Origin: Thermofilum sp. NZ13
GTDB lineage: Archaea; Thermoproteota; Thermoprotei; Thermofilales; Thermofilaceae
Direction: 5' to 3'
Assembly (NCBI GenBank): GCA_002855745.1
Contig: NDWX01000001.1
Span: 62,001 to 126,000, forward strand
Length of the DNA stretch: 64,000 bases
The translations under genes and the position numbers were made by a program. Position 1 is the first letter of the stretch, and the number at the start of each line of letters is the position of its first letter. Positions 51,210 through 60,404 of the stretch are shown here, one piece after another. The notes under the pieces were generated by a model. The model saw only the letters and a program-made list of their open reading frames with translations, ran no database searches and was not told the origin of the DNA.

Positions 51210-52940
51210 GTGGCGTACGACAAGACCACTGAGCGCGTGATACTGCTCAAGCGCTTTCTACCACAGCTTGAGCAGCCGTCAGGCTGGGAGCTGAGAGCTA
51301 AGGTCTACGGCGAGGTACTCGGGCTCAGGCAGGGCTGGCCTAGGAGCCTGGAGGAGCTCGCCGGGATTATCAGCGACTCCCAGCTGGTCGAGGTCTTCAG
51401 GCTATCCCCTTACAGGGAGTACTACTCCTTCCGCGGCCGCTACTACACCGTCAGAGGCGGCGAGCTCATCCTCGAGGGCTCATGGGGGCAGGTGAGGGAG
51501 GCCGTCTGGGAGGCCTTCAGGCTCAACGGCATCAAGACCTACGCGGTGCTGAAGGCCCTGCTCGAGCTCGGGGAGGCGCCCTACGCGTCCGTAGAGGCGA
51601 GGGCCAGCGAGATACTTGGGTTGAGGATCAACGCCGCGCGCCTCCTGGCCCAGCTGAGGGACAGGTGGGAGCTGGTGTGGGAGTCGGGGTCGGGCCGCGA
51701 GAAGGGCTGGACGATCCCTGAGGAGATAAGGCCCGTGGTGGAGGAGTTCGTGAAGGCTGTGGAGTCGAAGCCCATACCCAGGCTGAGCACCAGGCAGGCT
51801 GAGGACGAGTTCGTCCAAGTGCTGGAGATGGAGGCCGCGTACAACTCCTACCTCGAGGGGCTCGTCGGGGAGAGGCTGGACGAGGCGCTGAGCTTCGGCA
51901 GGAGCTTCACGGTTGCGAAGCTGGTGGGGTACCTCGTGGACCTGTTCGGGAGCGTGATCTTCTTCGACGAGCTACTCACCCTGGCGCAGCAGTACTCGAT
52001 AGCCGACACGCCGGTCGTCACAGAGTCCGGCCACAAAGCCATGTCCACGGGCTTCAACCTAGCGCTCTTCGGGGAGCCGGGGACTGGTAAGACCTTCGCC
52101 ACGAAGGACTTCATCTTGGGCAACGAGTCGCTGGGCGTGCCGCCGCACGGCCTGCCAGGGCTGAACAGGTACTGCGGCGGGATGACGCCCGCGATGTTCA
52201 TAGCGATCGGCGAGGCCTACGCGGGGAGGAGGTTCAACTTCATCGTGACGGAGTTCAACGACTGGTTCAAGCATAGGGGGATGGTGGAGCCCCTCAAGCT
52301 CGCGCTGGAGGGCGGGGTCATAGCCTACGAGACGAAGACCTACAGGGTCGGCCCCTACAGGTTCTCCTCGTTCTTCAGCGTGAACTACAACACGCGGGTG
52401 CTCGAGAGGGGCTACGAGGTGACGGTCAGCGACCCCAACTTCAACGCGATCGAGGACAGGATGCTGTGCAGGCTGCACAGGCTGACGAAGGAGAAGTACC
52501 GCGAGCTAGCAGAGAGCCAGAGGAGGCTGATGCTCGGCATCACGACCGAGAAGATGGCGAAGATGGCGCCGAGGATCCGGGATCACCTCACGCTCGTCCA
52601 CGCAGTGCAGACGGGGCACCCCCTGGTGAGGGACTTCGCCCCTAAGAGAGTGGTCCTCACGGAGCGGGACCTCGAGGCGGTTACGATGGCGAGGGATGCA
52701 ATCCTCGAGGCAATGGGCGAGGTCAAAGCCCTCCCCTTCTCCATGAGGCTGGAGCGGAGGGCGGTCCAGCTCGCCTCAGCCCTGAGCCTCGCCTCGTACT
52801 TCAACAGGGATGAGCCTGAGCTCGGAATAGACCCCGAAGCCCTCAGGCTCGCAGTCAGGTTCTACGTGGAGGAGGCCTGGATACGCGCCAGGGAGAGCTT
52901 CGACGTGGGCGAGGTTCTCAGGAGGCTCAACCTGGGCTGA
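51210..52940 (+). CDS. AAA+ ATPase of MCM/MoxR type with N-terminal helix-turn-helix region
   Basis: A 576-residue protein. Residues about 1-200 are helical with winged-helix-like segments (AVLKALLELGEAPYASVEAR). The AAA core follows: Walker A GEPGTGKT at 288-295, Walker B-like RFNFIVTEFND, sensor-1 Asn in FFSVNYNTRV, and an arginine-finger-like EDRMLCRLHRL. The glutamate after the hydrophobic strand is preceded by Thr in place of the usual Asp. It lies 39 bases downstream of the SpoIIM-like gene. It could remodel membrane or DNA complexes. It is not the replicative MCM, having no zinc domain. Confidence 0.65.
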   Translation: MAYDKTTERVILLKRFLPQLEQPSGWELRAKVYGEVLGLRQGWPRSLEELAGIISDSQLVEVFRLSPYREYYSFRGRYYTVRGGELILEGSWGQVREAVWEAFRLNGIKTYAVLKALLELGEAPYASVEARASEILGLRINAARLLAQLRDRWELVWESGSGREKGWTIPEEIRPVVEEFVKAVESKPIPRLSTRQAEDEFVQVLEMEAAYNSYLEGLVGERLDEALSFGRSFTVAKLVGYLVDLFGSVIFFDELLTLAQQYSIADTPVVTESGHKAMSTGFNLALFGEPGTGKTFATKDFILGNESLGVPPHGLPGLNRYCGGMTPAMFIAIGEAYAGRRFNFIVTEFNDWFKHRGMVEPLKLALEGGVIAYETKTYRVGPYRFSSFFSVNYNTRVLERGYEVTVSDPNFNAIEDRMLCRLHRLTKEKYRELAESQRRLMLGITTEKMAKMAPRIRDHLTLVHAVQTGHPLVRDFAPKRVVLTERDLEAVTMARDAILEAMGEVKALPFSMRLERRAVQLASALSLASYFNRDEPELGIDPEALRLAVRFYVEEAWIRARESFDVGEVLRRLNLG

Positions 52941-54249
52941 GCGACGACGCGAGCCTGCTGACCTCCGCCAGGACGCGGTCCATGTTCCAATAGTGCCAGG
53001 AGCCCCACCTCCCGACGCTGACGACACCGAGCTCTTCCAGGTAGCTTAGGACCTTGCCCCTGGCCTCGGCGTGCCCGTGCGTGTAGACGGGGTAGCCGTG
53101 CTCGTGGACCCAGGCCCTTGTGAAGAGAACCTCCTCCTCCGACTCGCTGACCACGCCCAGCTGCTTTAGCCCGTCCATCGTCTCCTCGACGACCTCCTCT
53201 ACCCGCAGGCTCCTCCAGGGCTCCACAGTCACCTCCGCGATCAGCGAGGAGCAACCCCTGGGTGCGTTAAGGGGGCTGTAGTTCGAGACCCAGGCGTAGC
53301 GGTGGAAAACGTAGTCCCTCTGCGGCACGTACACCCAGTGCTCGCGCGGGGCTTCCTTCCTCAACGCAACGCCGACCACAACCACCCTGTTGTACTGGAG
53401 GCTGGAGGCCGCGCGCTCAACGTCGCCGGGGAGCTCCAGGATCCCGGGGAGGGAGCTCAAAGGCAGCGTTGAGAGCACCCTCTTCGCCTCGATCTCCCCG
53501 TTTATGAGCCACCTATCCCTCTTTTCCAGCCTCTCGACTCTGAAGCCTCGAATCACTCGCGCTCCGAACCTCTCGGCCGCCGCAGCTGCACTATCGAACA
53601 GCCTCTGGATGCCCCCGGAGAGAGGGTAGTAGAACCTGGCCTGCTCGCGGTAACCTGTCGTGGGAACTCCTGCACCGCTCCTGACCACGTCCCTCCAGTC
53701 AGGCCAGGGAAGCCGCCCGGGGGTGTACAGCCAGTCCGCCGCTATCTGCTCTGCGCCTCGCTTCCATATCTTCTCGTTATAGGGTATGAGGTACTCACCA
53801 GCTATCCCGGGGCCGAAGAACCACTCGGCCCACTCCTTGAGGCTTCTGGGCTTCCTCTCGGACTTCGCGTTCTCGAGCAGGGCCTCGACGAAACCCACGA
53901 GTAGCTCAGCCCTCCTCTCGGGCGGGAGGGCGTAGATGCCGTTCTCGAAGGGGTACGGGACCCTGTAGCCGTCGTAGAGGATGAAGCTCAGCCTCTCGTG
54001 GGGGACGACCTCGCCCGCGAAGCCAAGCATTTCCCTGAGGAGGCCCTCGTCCCGAGAGAAGATTATGTGGCTCCCCCCTACGTCGAATGTGAAGCCCTCG
54101 ACGACCTCGGTCCTCAGGAGGCCGCCGGGACTGCTTGAGGCTTCAAGGCAGATGAGGCTCGCCGACGGAAACCTCTCCTTGAGCTTGAGCGAGAGAAGCA
54201 CACCGGCCCAGCCGCAACCCAGCACCGCGAAGTCGACTGCAGTGGCCAC
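52927..54249 (-). CDS. FAD-dependent oxidoreductase (amine oxidase/UGM-like)
   Basis: A 440-residue flavoprotein. The dinucleotide fold VDFAVLGCGWAGVLLSLKL, SSSPGGLLRTEVVEGF and the DVGGSHIIFS loop are those of the protoporphyrinogen oxidase/UDP-galactopyranose mutase superfamily. EYLIPYNEKIWKRGAEQIAA is a typical motif of the mutase-like glycan-pathway group. It is not a classic UGM, so its substrate is unknown. Its 3' end overlaps the ATPase gene by 14 bases. TATA-like CTTTAATTCAAG about 26 bases upstream makes it leaderless. Confidence 0.75.
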   Translation of the reverse strand: MATAVDFAVLGCGWAGVLLSLKLKERFPSASLICLEASSSPGGLLRTEVVEGFTFDVGGSHIIFSRDEGLLREMLGFAGEVVPHERLSFILYDGYRVPYPFENGIYALPPERRAELLVGFVEALLENAKSERKPRSLKEWAEWFFGPGIAGEYLIPYNEKIWKRGAEQIAADWLYTPGRLPWPDWRDVVRSGAGVPTTGYREQARFYYPLSGGIQRLFDSAAAAAERFGARVIRGFRVERLEKRDRWLINGEIEAKRVLSTLPLSSLPGILELPGDVERAASSLQYNRVVVVGVALRKEAPREHWVYVPQRDYVFHRYAWVSNYSPLNAPRGCSSLIAEVTVEPWRSLRVEEVVEETMDGLKQLGVVSESEEEVLFTRAWVHEHGYPVYTHGHAEARGKVLSYLEELGVVSVGRWGSWHYWNMDRVLAEVSRLASSLSPG

Positions 54250-54310
54250 GTGGCTGTTACTGTGAGGCTTGAATTAAAGGTTGCTTCGGCGCCTGTAGGC
54301 GTCTCCACGG

Positions 54311-55096
54311 CTACTTCCTCGTGAGGTTCCACAGGTAGATCGAGGCGGCGGCGAGGAGCATAGCCCCGGTCCACAGGGAGAGTAGCCAGACCCTCTGTGC
54401 GACGTCCACGGCGGTGTTGTACCTGAAGGCCCACCTGTAGATGTCCGCGGCCAGCGAGACCGGCGTGTAGCCCACGGCTTCGGCGACTGGTTTGGGGAAC
54501 CTCATCTCCAGGATCTGCTTGGGGTAGAAGACGTTGGAGAAGAAGAAGAAAACGTAGTACGTGAGAGCCCTGAACGTCGCCTGGAGGTTGAAGTCCTTCG
54601 TCGAGGAGGAGATCGCTATCGCCAGCCCCGACATCGAGGCGGAGAGGGCCAGAGAGGTGAACAAGACGAGGAGCCAGCCGTTGGGGCTAGGCATATCCAC
54701 CAGCAGCGCGGCGAGGATGATGAAGCTCGACTGGTACACGACGCCGCGAAGCATCCCGCCCAGGATGCGGCCCGCGACGAGGCTGGTTCGGGAGAAGGGG
54801 AGGCCTAGGAGGTAGTGCGTGTACTCCCTTCTGATCTCGATGCCGACCTCCCGCCCGATGGAGAACGCGGACGCGAAGGCCGCTATCGCTATCACCCCTG
54901 TCGTGAAGAACTTGAAGTAGTCGGGTATGAGCTGGGTGTTCACCATGTTGTTGAACACGAGCGCGTAGATCAGTATGTCAGCCAGGTTCATCCCGATCTG
55001 CCCCGCGAGCCAGAACCTGTACTTCCAGAACCTCGAGAGGTCCCGGTATACGATCAGCGCTACGCTTCGTAGCTCGCCGTAGACACTCACTTCCAC
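54311..55096 (-). CDS. ABC-2 exporter permease A
   Basis: A 261-residue permease with six helices and the ABC-2 type layout; the N-terminal cytoplasmic region VALIVYRDLSRFWKYRFWLA contacts the ATPase. Third gene of an operon with the ATPase (55903-56844) and the paralogous permease it overlaps by 10 bases. The two form a heterodimeric channel. Cargo unknown. Confidence 0.8.
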   Translation of the reverse strand: MEVSVYGELRSVALIVYRDLSRFWKYRFWLAGQIGMNLADILIYALVFNNMVNTQLIPDYFKFFTTGVIAIAAFASAFSIGREVGIEIRREYTHYLLGLPFSRTSLVAGRILGGMLRGVVYQSSFIILAALLVDMPSPNGWLLVLFTSLALSASMSGLAIAISSSTKDFNLQATFRALTYYVFFFFSNVFYPKQILEMRFPKPVAEAVGYTPVSLAADIYRWAFRYNTAVDVAQRVWLLSLWTGAMLLAAASIYLWNLTRK

Positions 55097-55896
55097 CCAC
55101 CCCCCTCCACTGCCTTCTCAACGACCAGGATGGCCAGCGTTGACAGCCCGACCGCGAACCCCAGGATGTACGAAGCCATTAGGTCTGGGCTGGCGACTGC
55201 GATGGCCTTGAACTCCTCGAAGAAGAAAACCGTCCTCAGGAAGTCGGCGAAGTGGGATATGGGGTTCACCAGGGCCGAGTAGTAGTAAGGCGCGATCTTG
55301 CTCAGCACGACCGCGGGGTAGAACACCGTGCTCAGCCGTATGAGCACCGCGTCCAGCAGCCCGAACACTATGTCCGTCGTGTCGCTAGACTTGAGGCTGA
55401 GGACGACCGAGAGGACGAAGCCGACCACGCCGACGGAGAAGGCCAGGGCCGCCGCCAGAGACGTTGCGATGGCCGCGGGGTCGTAGTCGCCGAGCAGGTA
55501 GATTATGAAGGCGTACATCGGCAGCGTGAACAGGAAAGCCGCGAGACCCCCGCCCAGCGCCCTCCCGAGGGCCAGCGCGCGCCTCGTTATAGGGAGGGAG
55601 AGGAGGTACTCTATCGTCCCCTCCTCGAACTCCTCCGCGATGTCATAAGCCCGCGAGACGCTTATCGAGAAGAGCATCGAGGTGTACACGCCGAAAAGGT
55701 AGAAGTGGTAGTAGTCTAGGTTCACCCCGGCCACAGCCCTGAACCTGACCATCGCCGAGAGGGCTAGGCCGAATATAGAGACCTGGATGGCAAACCACGT
55801 TACACGCATCACCACGAACAGCGTTCTGCGCTGCATCCTGTTGAGGTCCCAGAGGACGAGGAGCCAGAGCCCCCTCAAGTCCTCGCGGAGAGACAT
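55087..55896 (-). CDS. ABC-2 exporter permease B
   Basis: A 269-residue six-helix permease related to its neighbour, with an amphipathic N-terminal helix RGLWLLVLWDLNRMQRRTLF and the EFEEGTIEYLLSLPITRRA motif typical of this class. It is six bases downstream of the ATPase. Confidence 0.82.
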   Translation of the reverse strand: MSLREDLRGLWLLVLWDLNRMQRRTLFVVMRVTWFAIQVSIFGLALSAMVRFRAVAGVNLDYYHFYLFGVYTSMLFSISVSRAYDIAEEFEEGTIEYLLSLPITRRALALGRALGGGLAAFLFTLPMYAFIIYLLGDYDPAAIATSLAAALAFSVGVVGFVLSVVLSLKSSDTTDIVFGLLDAVLIRLSTVFYPAVVLSKIAPYYYSALVNPISHFADFLRTVFFFEEFKAIAVASPDLMASYILGFAVGLSTLAILVVEKAVEGGGWK

Positions 55897-55902
55897 GGAG
55901 GG

Positions 55903-56844
55903 TCACTCCCTCAGGGCGGCGCCCGTGAAGTAGAAGAAGACATCGTCCAGCGTGGGCTCCTGTATCATTATCCGCTTCACCTTGAGGTTGGACATCGTGA
56001 AGGCGCTGATGATCTCCGCGGCCCTCTCCTCCCCCTTGTTGAGGTAGATGCGGACCCTGTGGTCGCTGATCTGGTACTTGCCCACGTCCGCGAGGGACTC
56101 GACGATCCTCTTGACGGCGGCCTCGTCGCCCTCGTAGTGGATCTCGACCACGTCTCCCCCGGGTATCTGGTCTTTCAGCTCGTCCACGCGGCCGAGCGCC
56201 CGGAGCTTCCCCTTGTATATGATGCCTATCCTCTCGCATATTCTCTCGGCCTCGAACATGTCGTTCGTGGCAACTATTATCGTCGACCCCTCGTCCCGGA
56301 GCTCCTTTATGATATCCCACAGTGCGTGCTTCGTGATCACGTCGACCTGGGCTGTGGGCTCGTCGAATATCGCGATCCTGGGGCGCTGGATGAGGACCTT
56401 GGCTATCTCCAGCTTCTTCCTGGTCCCGCCGCTCAGCTGGTAGAACTGCTTCTTCCTGTGCTCCCACAGGTTGAGCCTCTCCATGACGTCTCTAACGACC
56501 TCCTTGGCCTCGCCCGAGGAGTAGCCCATGACCCTCGCGTGCCATAGCAGGAGCTCGTATGGGGTGTCTATCCACAGAGCCTTCGGCTCTTGGAAGGCTA
56601 TCCCGACGTACTTCCTGACGACGTCGCCCTCCCTCGAGACAGAGTGCCCGAACACGTAAATGTCCCCGCTAGTCGGCTTGTACACCGTGGCTAGCGTAAG
56701 CAGCGTGGTGGACTTGCCTGAGCCGTTAGGGCCCAGGAGCCCGAAGATCTCGCCCTCGTAGATGTCGAGGTTCAAGCCGTCGACCGCGACGGTCGCGCCG
56801 AACCGCTTGGTGAAGCCCCGTATCTCCACCGCTTTACCCGCCAT
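55903..56844 (-). CDS. ABC exporter ATPase with C-terminal domain
   Basis: A 313-residue DrrA-type ATPase: Walker A LLGPNGSGKSTTLLT, Q-loop VGIAFQEPKAL, signature LSGGTRKKLEIA, Walker B RIAIFDEPTAQVD and a DrrA-like C-terminal accessory region after residue 225. First gene of the operon. A TATA-like GTTATATTTCC at 56876-56886 lies about 35 bases before the start. Confidence 0.9.
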   Translation of the reverse strand: MAGKAVEIRGFTKRFGATVAVDGLNLDIYEGEIFGLLGPNGSGKSTTLLTLATVYKPTSGDIYVFGHSVSREGDVVRKYVGIAFQEPKALWIDTPYELLLWHARVMGYSSGEAKEVVRDVMERLNLWEHRKKQFYQLSGGTRKKLEIAKVLIQRPRIAIFDEPTAQVDVITKHALWDIIKELRDEGSTIIVATNDMFEAERICERIGIIYKGKLRALGRVDELKDQIPGGDVVEIHYEGDEAAVKRIVESLADVGKYQISDHRVRIYLNKGEERAAEIISAFTMSNLKVKRIMIQEPTLDDVFFYFTGAALRE

Positions 56845-56959
56845 GCGACTGACCGCAGTACAAACCCCCCTTGCGGAAATATAACTTTTTTATTAAAAGG
56901 AGTAAGCGACAACAAGGCACTAAACCTTAAAATACCGCGCACCGTTCTCTACCGCTGGG

Positions 56960-57472
56960 GTGCTCATGGCGGGCGAAAAAAGGTCACCTGTCTACGAGGA
57001 GGCCCTCATGCAGGAGCTAGCCTACGCCATAGCCCACATCGCGCACGCCGAGCAACACCTGCTCGAGATAGACTCCCAGCTCAGCGAGCCCAAGCTCGCC
57101 CAACGCATAGACAAGCTGAGGATGAGCAGGAAGGCGCTGGGCGAGGTTCTGCTCGAGGTAGCGGGCCTAAGGGGCCACGGGGGTGGGGGAGAGGAGAGGA
57201 GCGCAGCCGAGAGCCTCTGGTGCACGCTGAAGCATCTGTCTATGGCTATCGTCCACTGCGACGAGTGCGCTGAGAAGGTTACGCGCAGGCTGGTTGAGAA
57301 GGCCAGCGCCGGGGACGTGTCGGGGGCCAGGGAGCTCCTCGCCCAGCTGTCAAAGATCTACGCTACGCGACGCGAGGCGCTCGGCATTCTTATGGAGCTT
57401 CTCAGGGGGGAGGAGCTGAGGGGTGAGAGCGTCGAGGCTGTGAGGTGCCGCGAAGACCTCTGCGTCGAGTAG
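56960..57472 (+). CDS. Helical hypothetical protein with H/E and Cys motifs
   Basis: A 170-residue all-helical protein. QELAYAIAHIAHAEQHLLEID has alternating His and Glu, and KHLSMAIVHCDECAEKVTRR plus the C-terminal CREDLC add cysteines. Together these could bind metal as in four-helix-bundle proteins, but no family is recognised. GTG 56960 or ATG 56966. A TATA-like CCTTAAAATACC at about 56926-56937 supports a leaderless start. Confidence 0.5.
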   Translation: MLMAGEKRSPVYEEALMQELAYAIAHIAHAEQHLLEIDSQLSEPKLAQRIDKLRMSRKALGEVLLEVAGLRGHGGGGEERSAAESLWCTLKHLSMAIVHCDECAEKVTRRLVEKASAGDVSGARELLAQLSKIYATRREALGILMELLRGEELRGESVEAVRCREDLCVE

Positions 57473-57592
57473 GCCGCGCCTGGCTCATTCACCCCTTCAC
57501 TTGTCCGGGCCCCCTCTTCGGGGTACTCATGGTCTTCGCGACTTCGGCTGTGCGCCGGTGAGGTTTAAGTACCAGTTTCACGTGACCTCCTC

Positions 57593-57724
57593 GTGCCTGG
57601 CCGCGCTTTCCTGTACGAGGGCGACGTGTTCAGGCCCCTCCAGCTGAGCCTAGGAGCTAGCCGTTAAGGAGGCTAAACTCCTGAGGCTGATTAGGCGACA
57701 GAGAAAACTCCTAGAGTACCCCTA
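57593..57724 (+). pseudogene. DUF104 (UPF0165) antitoxin fragment
   Basis: A leaderless-type GTG at 57593 (TATA-like GGTTTAAGTA at 57561-57570) opens a frame PGRAFLYEGDVFRPLQLSL and stops at 57667. LYEGDVFRPL is the AF2212/DUF104 signature. A second frame (ELAVKEAKLLRLIRRQRK) continues to a stop at 57724 and looks like the C-terminal helix. The gene is broken and shortened; no toxin is next to it. Confidence 0.5.
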
Positions 57725-58528
57725 AACTCTATCCCCGGTATTAGCGTGCTCCACCTTCCTCGTGGAAAGGTACAGCGCGTAGGCGCTGGTAGCGACTAGC
57801 GGTAAGTGTAGGAAAGCGTTCCAGTTGAACCCCCTGAATAGCAGTATGTTCGTGCCGAACACTAAGCCTGGGAAGGCCGTGAACCTCATGACCGCCTTGT
57901 TCACCCTCGGGTAGTAGAGTATCAGAATCGAGAGTATAACGGGCGTCACTAGGCAGTAGCCAACCGGGTAGTAGCCGGCTACGAGCCACTTCAGCAACAG
58001 GTATGGGTCTAGGACCGGCTCAGCCGGGTACCAGAAGGCTAGGGCGGCTAGAGGCACCACCCATAGCCTCCGCCTATCCGGGATCGGCCCGCCAACCCTA
58101 TTGCGCCTAACCACGCACTCCCAGGCCCACAGCGCCGCTACTAGGGACGTTAGGAGGACGTTGCCCGTTAGCACGACGAATCCGTATTCCTCGGTGTAGG
58201 CGAAGTTCTCCCCCACGAGTAGTGCATACTGGGCTAGGGCATACAGGTCGAAGAGCAAGGAGCCTCTCTCGCCCCACCTAGCCAGCGCGGCCAGCACTAG
58301 GAGAAGGGCTACGTGTAGTAGGAGGGAGGGCCACACGAGGTCTACTAGACTGAAAATTAATGGGCGGCGTAGCGCGATCCATACCACGCTACTTGCCTCC
58401 TCGAGCGAGTAGCCCTTAGACGCGTATGGCCATAACACCCAGAAGCATAGAACGTACATTGCTATGTAGAACCACCACTTACCCGTGAGGTAGTCGATGG
58501 CCCCGCTAACCCTCTCCAACAGCCCCAT
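57722..58528 (-). CDS. Seven-helix membrane protein
   Basis: A protein of about 268 residues with seven or so hydrophobic segments and a loop SKGYSLEEASSVVWIALRRP. The frame is open far upstream, but ATG 58528 lies 26 bases downstream of the expected start point of the TATA box AATTTATAGAG (58577-58586). The product has aromatic-rich helices; the family is not recognised. Transport or membrane-enzyme activity are both possible. Confidence 0.6.
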   Translation of the reverse strand: MGLLERVSGAIDYLTGKWWFYIAMYVLCFWVLWPYASKGYSLEEASSVVWIALRRPLIFSLVDLVWPSLLLHVALLLVLAALARWGERGSLLFDLYALAQYALLVGENFAYTEEYGFVVLTGNVLLTSLVAALWAWECVVRRNRVGGPIPDRRRLWVVPLAALAFWYPAEPVLDPYLLLKWLVAGYYPVGYCLVTPVILSILILYYPRVNKAVMRFTAFPGLVFGTNILLFRGFNWNAFLHLPLVATSAYALYLSTRKVEHANTGDRV

Positions 58529-58889
58529 TCCGCCACCCAGCGAGGCCGCGTAGCGTGGAGCGAAATGAACTAGCTCTATAAATTTTTTTGTACCACTTCC
58601 CCTGCTCCCTCCGGCTGTTCTAGTGCGCGGAGCTTGGAGGGCTTTTGAAGATCTCGCTAAACCCTGACCCTCGGCATGAGCGTTAGGGAGCTGGAGCCTA
58701 GGCCCCCTAATCGTCACTATCCTGTAGTATCCCGGCTCGGGCAGGTACCGTTTGATGTGGTAGTAGAGTCGCGGAGGCTTCCGGAGAACAGACATTTTGA
58801 CTGCCTGGAGCAGCGGGTCTCTCCGCCTCCACCCTGGGTCATGCACCAAGGGTTGAAGGGGGCTAGAAGGCGCCTAGCCTCCCTCGCGT
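58529..58889. other. 361-base gap with promoter and a protein-like minus frame
   Basis: Besides the TATA box at 58577-58586, a minus-strand frame running from 58849 contains MSVLRKPPRLYYHIKRYLPE, which is protein-like. It continues into the membrane gene and has no recognised homologue. I see no other structure. Confidence 0.35.
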
Positions 58890-59163
58890 TCAACCGGAAC
58901 CCCTCCTGGCCCCGACTGTTCTCATGACGTAGGCGAGGTCTTTCTCGATCCTTCTCAGCTTCCTGGCTATCCTCTCGTACTTCTCGTCGAGTTCACGAAC
59001 CTTCTGCGGGGCTCACGGTCTTGTCGAGCCCCAAGTACCCGAGCACGATCTTCTTAGCCAGCGCTGCTGGGGTCATCCCCAGCTCCCTGGCCAGGCTCTC
59101 AAGCTTAGCGTACTCCCCCACCTTCAGGTTGAACTTGACCTGCCTATACTTGTAGCCTCCACG
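58890..59163 (-). pseudogene. Ribbon-helix-helix plus coiled-coil protein, frameshifted
   Basis: One minus frame gives YKYRQVKFNLKVGEYAKLES and RELGMTPAALAKKIVLGYLG, a ribbon-helix-helix domain, and stops at 58993. In the shifted frame the sequence goes on as QKVRELDEKYERIARKLRRI and ends at 58890, a coiled coil of the same protein. The change of frame is near 59005. No start codon precedes the first strand, so the 5' end is also lost. Confidence 0.55.
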
Positions 59164-59167
59164 CCGC

Positions 59168-59329
59168 TCAGCTCGGCGTCGACGCCGAGCACATTGAGCC
59201 CCCTCTGGGGCCGAGGAGGCTGGGCTGTGTGGGGCGGAGCATGAGAAGCGCCAAGGCGGCGAGGAGTAGCGCTAGGGCGGGTATGAGGGCTGCGCGACGC
59301 AACCAGGAAACCGCTTTAGTCAGCGGCAA
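59168..59329 (-). CDS. Possible 53-residue membrane-anchored ORF
   Basis: A frame from TTG 59329 has one membrane helix (AALIPALALLLAALALLMLR) followed by a Pro/Gly-rich stretch. A second frame downstream (GLNVLGVDAELSGVEA) suggests it too may be frameshifted and once longer. Weakly supported. Confidence 0.3.
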   Translation of the reverse strand: MPLTKAVSWLRRAALIPALALLLAALALLMLRPTQPSLLGPRGGSMCSASTPS

Positions 59330-59358
59330 GAAGTGCTTTAAGCCTTACGCCACCCAGC

Positions 59359-59730
59359 TCAGCCTCTCAGGAGCCTCAAGGCTGACTCGCCGCAGGCCCT
59401 CTCGGTGAGGTAGACGTACCTCACGTCGCCAATGACGGCCTCCCTGACGAGGCCCGCCGAGCGGAGCCTCTCCGAGGCCGAGGCAGTGCGCCTCGTGTTG
59501 CGGGTGCCGAACGCCCCACTGAGAGGCTTCGGCTCTCGTAGGCGCCACAGCGTTTTAGTGAGGCCGGTCAGCTCGAGCCGCCTGGCGACGCTCTCCCACA
59601 CCTCCCCGCTAACTTCGACCGCCAAGGCTAAGTGTAGGATGGGGTTATATATCTTCACACAGGATGTGCTCACAGTCCTCCTAAGCGAAGGCTTGGCGTG
59701 AAACGCATGGTAAAATGCGGTGAGAGACAT
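59359..59730 (-). CDS. Small winged helix protein
   Basis: A protein of up to 123 residues, probably about 80-99 (GTG 59658 or GTG 59601). The C-terminal part reads ERLRSAGLVREAVIGDVRYV, then YLTERACGESALRLL, which is a helix, wing and final helix of a winged helix-turn-helix. The listed ATG may be too far upstream because a TATA-like GATATATAAC lies inside (about 59645-59655). Confidence 0.5.
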   Translation of the reverse strand: MSLTAFYHAFHAKPSLRRTVSTSCVKIYNPILHLALAVEVSGEVWESVARRLELTGLTKTLWRLREPKPLSGAFGTRNTRRTASASERLRSAGLVREAVIGDVRYVYLTERACGESALRLLRG

Positions 59731-60328
59731 GACGGGGGACTTAGCGCGGACCTGCCTAGTGAACGTGGACGACAGGGGTCGGTTGATGCTGGAGCGGCTG
59801 GCGGTCGAGGGCAGAATAGCGAGGTACTGACAGGTAGAGGGCTCGCCGGTGCTGTGCTTCGAGTTCGCCGGCGAGCTGAGCGTCGGGTGCGAGGACTACA
59901 TCGACGGCGTGCCGGAAAGCATGCTGTCCAAGAAGGCGGTGATGGACGCGCTGAGGGATGAGTTCAGGAGGCACGTGGTAATCAAGATCCTGAGGGCGCT
60001 GAGCGGCGCCAGGGTGGTGGACGTGACGGAATACCACATTGTGCTGGAGCAGACGGAGCGCACGGAGATCGTCTGCGTCACACTGGCCGAGAAGGAGAGG
60101 CTTAGAAAGGGGGCGGGGGGAGAGGGGCCTGAGCCTTCCGGACCGCGTGCGGCTCAAGCCCCTAGGCAGAAAAGAGCAAACCTCTTTTTCTCTCCCCCTC
60201 TTTTGTGCCTCACCCCTCGGGCGCCTAGCTCCGCAGCGAGGCCCTTGGAGCCCTTCACAGCCACCGTGACTACATGGCCCCCTGCTTATGCTCGAACACA
60301 CTCCCACAACACCTCGCAAGCCCGCTGA
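59729..60328 (+). pseudogene. Small unknown gene with in-frame TGA
   Basis: From ATG 59729 the frame reads MTGDLARTCLVNVDDRGRLM to ARY, then TGA at 59828-59830, then continues QVEGSPVLCFEFAGELSVGC to TEYHIVLEQTERTEIVCVTL. The last part before the stop at 60328 is Pro/Ala-rich and looks like frame noise after about 60110. The stop in an otherwise coding frame marks a broken gene. I do not recognise the protein. Confidence 0.45.
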
Positions 60329-60404
60329 GAGCGAAGGAAGAAGCGAGTCGAACACGGGGAGAAAAAGGGAAAAACAAAAAAGTACCATTACTGTGTCGAG
60401 TAGG

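Noticed and set aside
55252-56547. Long plus-strand frames opposite the second ABC exporter
   Set aside because: Antisense shadows; the minus-strand genes have all expected motifs.
58529-58849. 107-residue N-terminal extension of the seven-helix protein
   Set aside because: A TATA box lies inside it and the first membrane helix starts right after ATG 58528.
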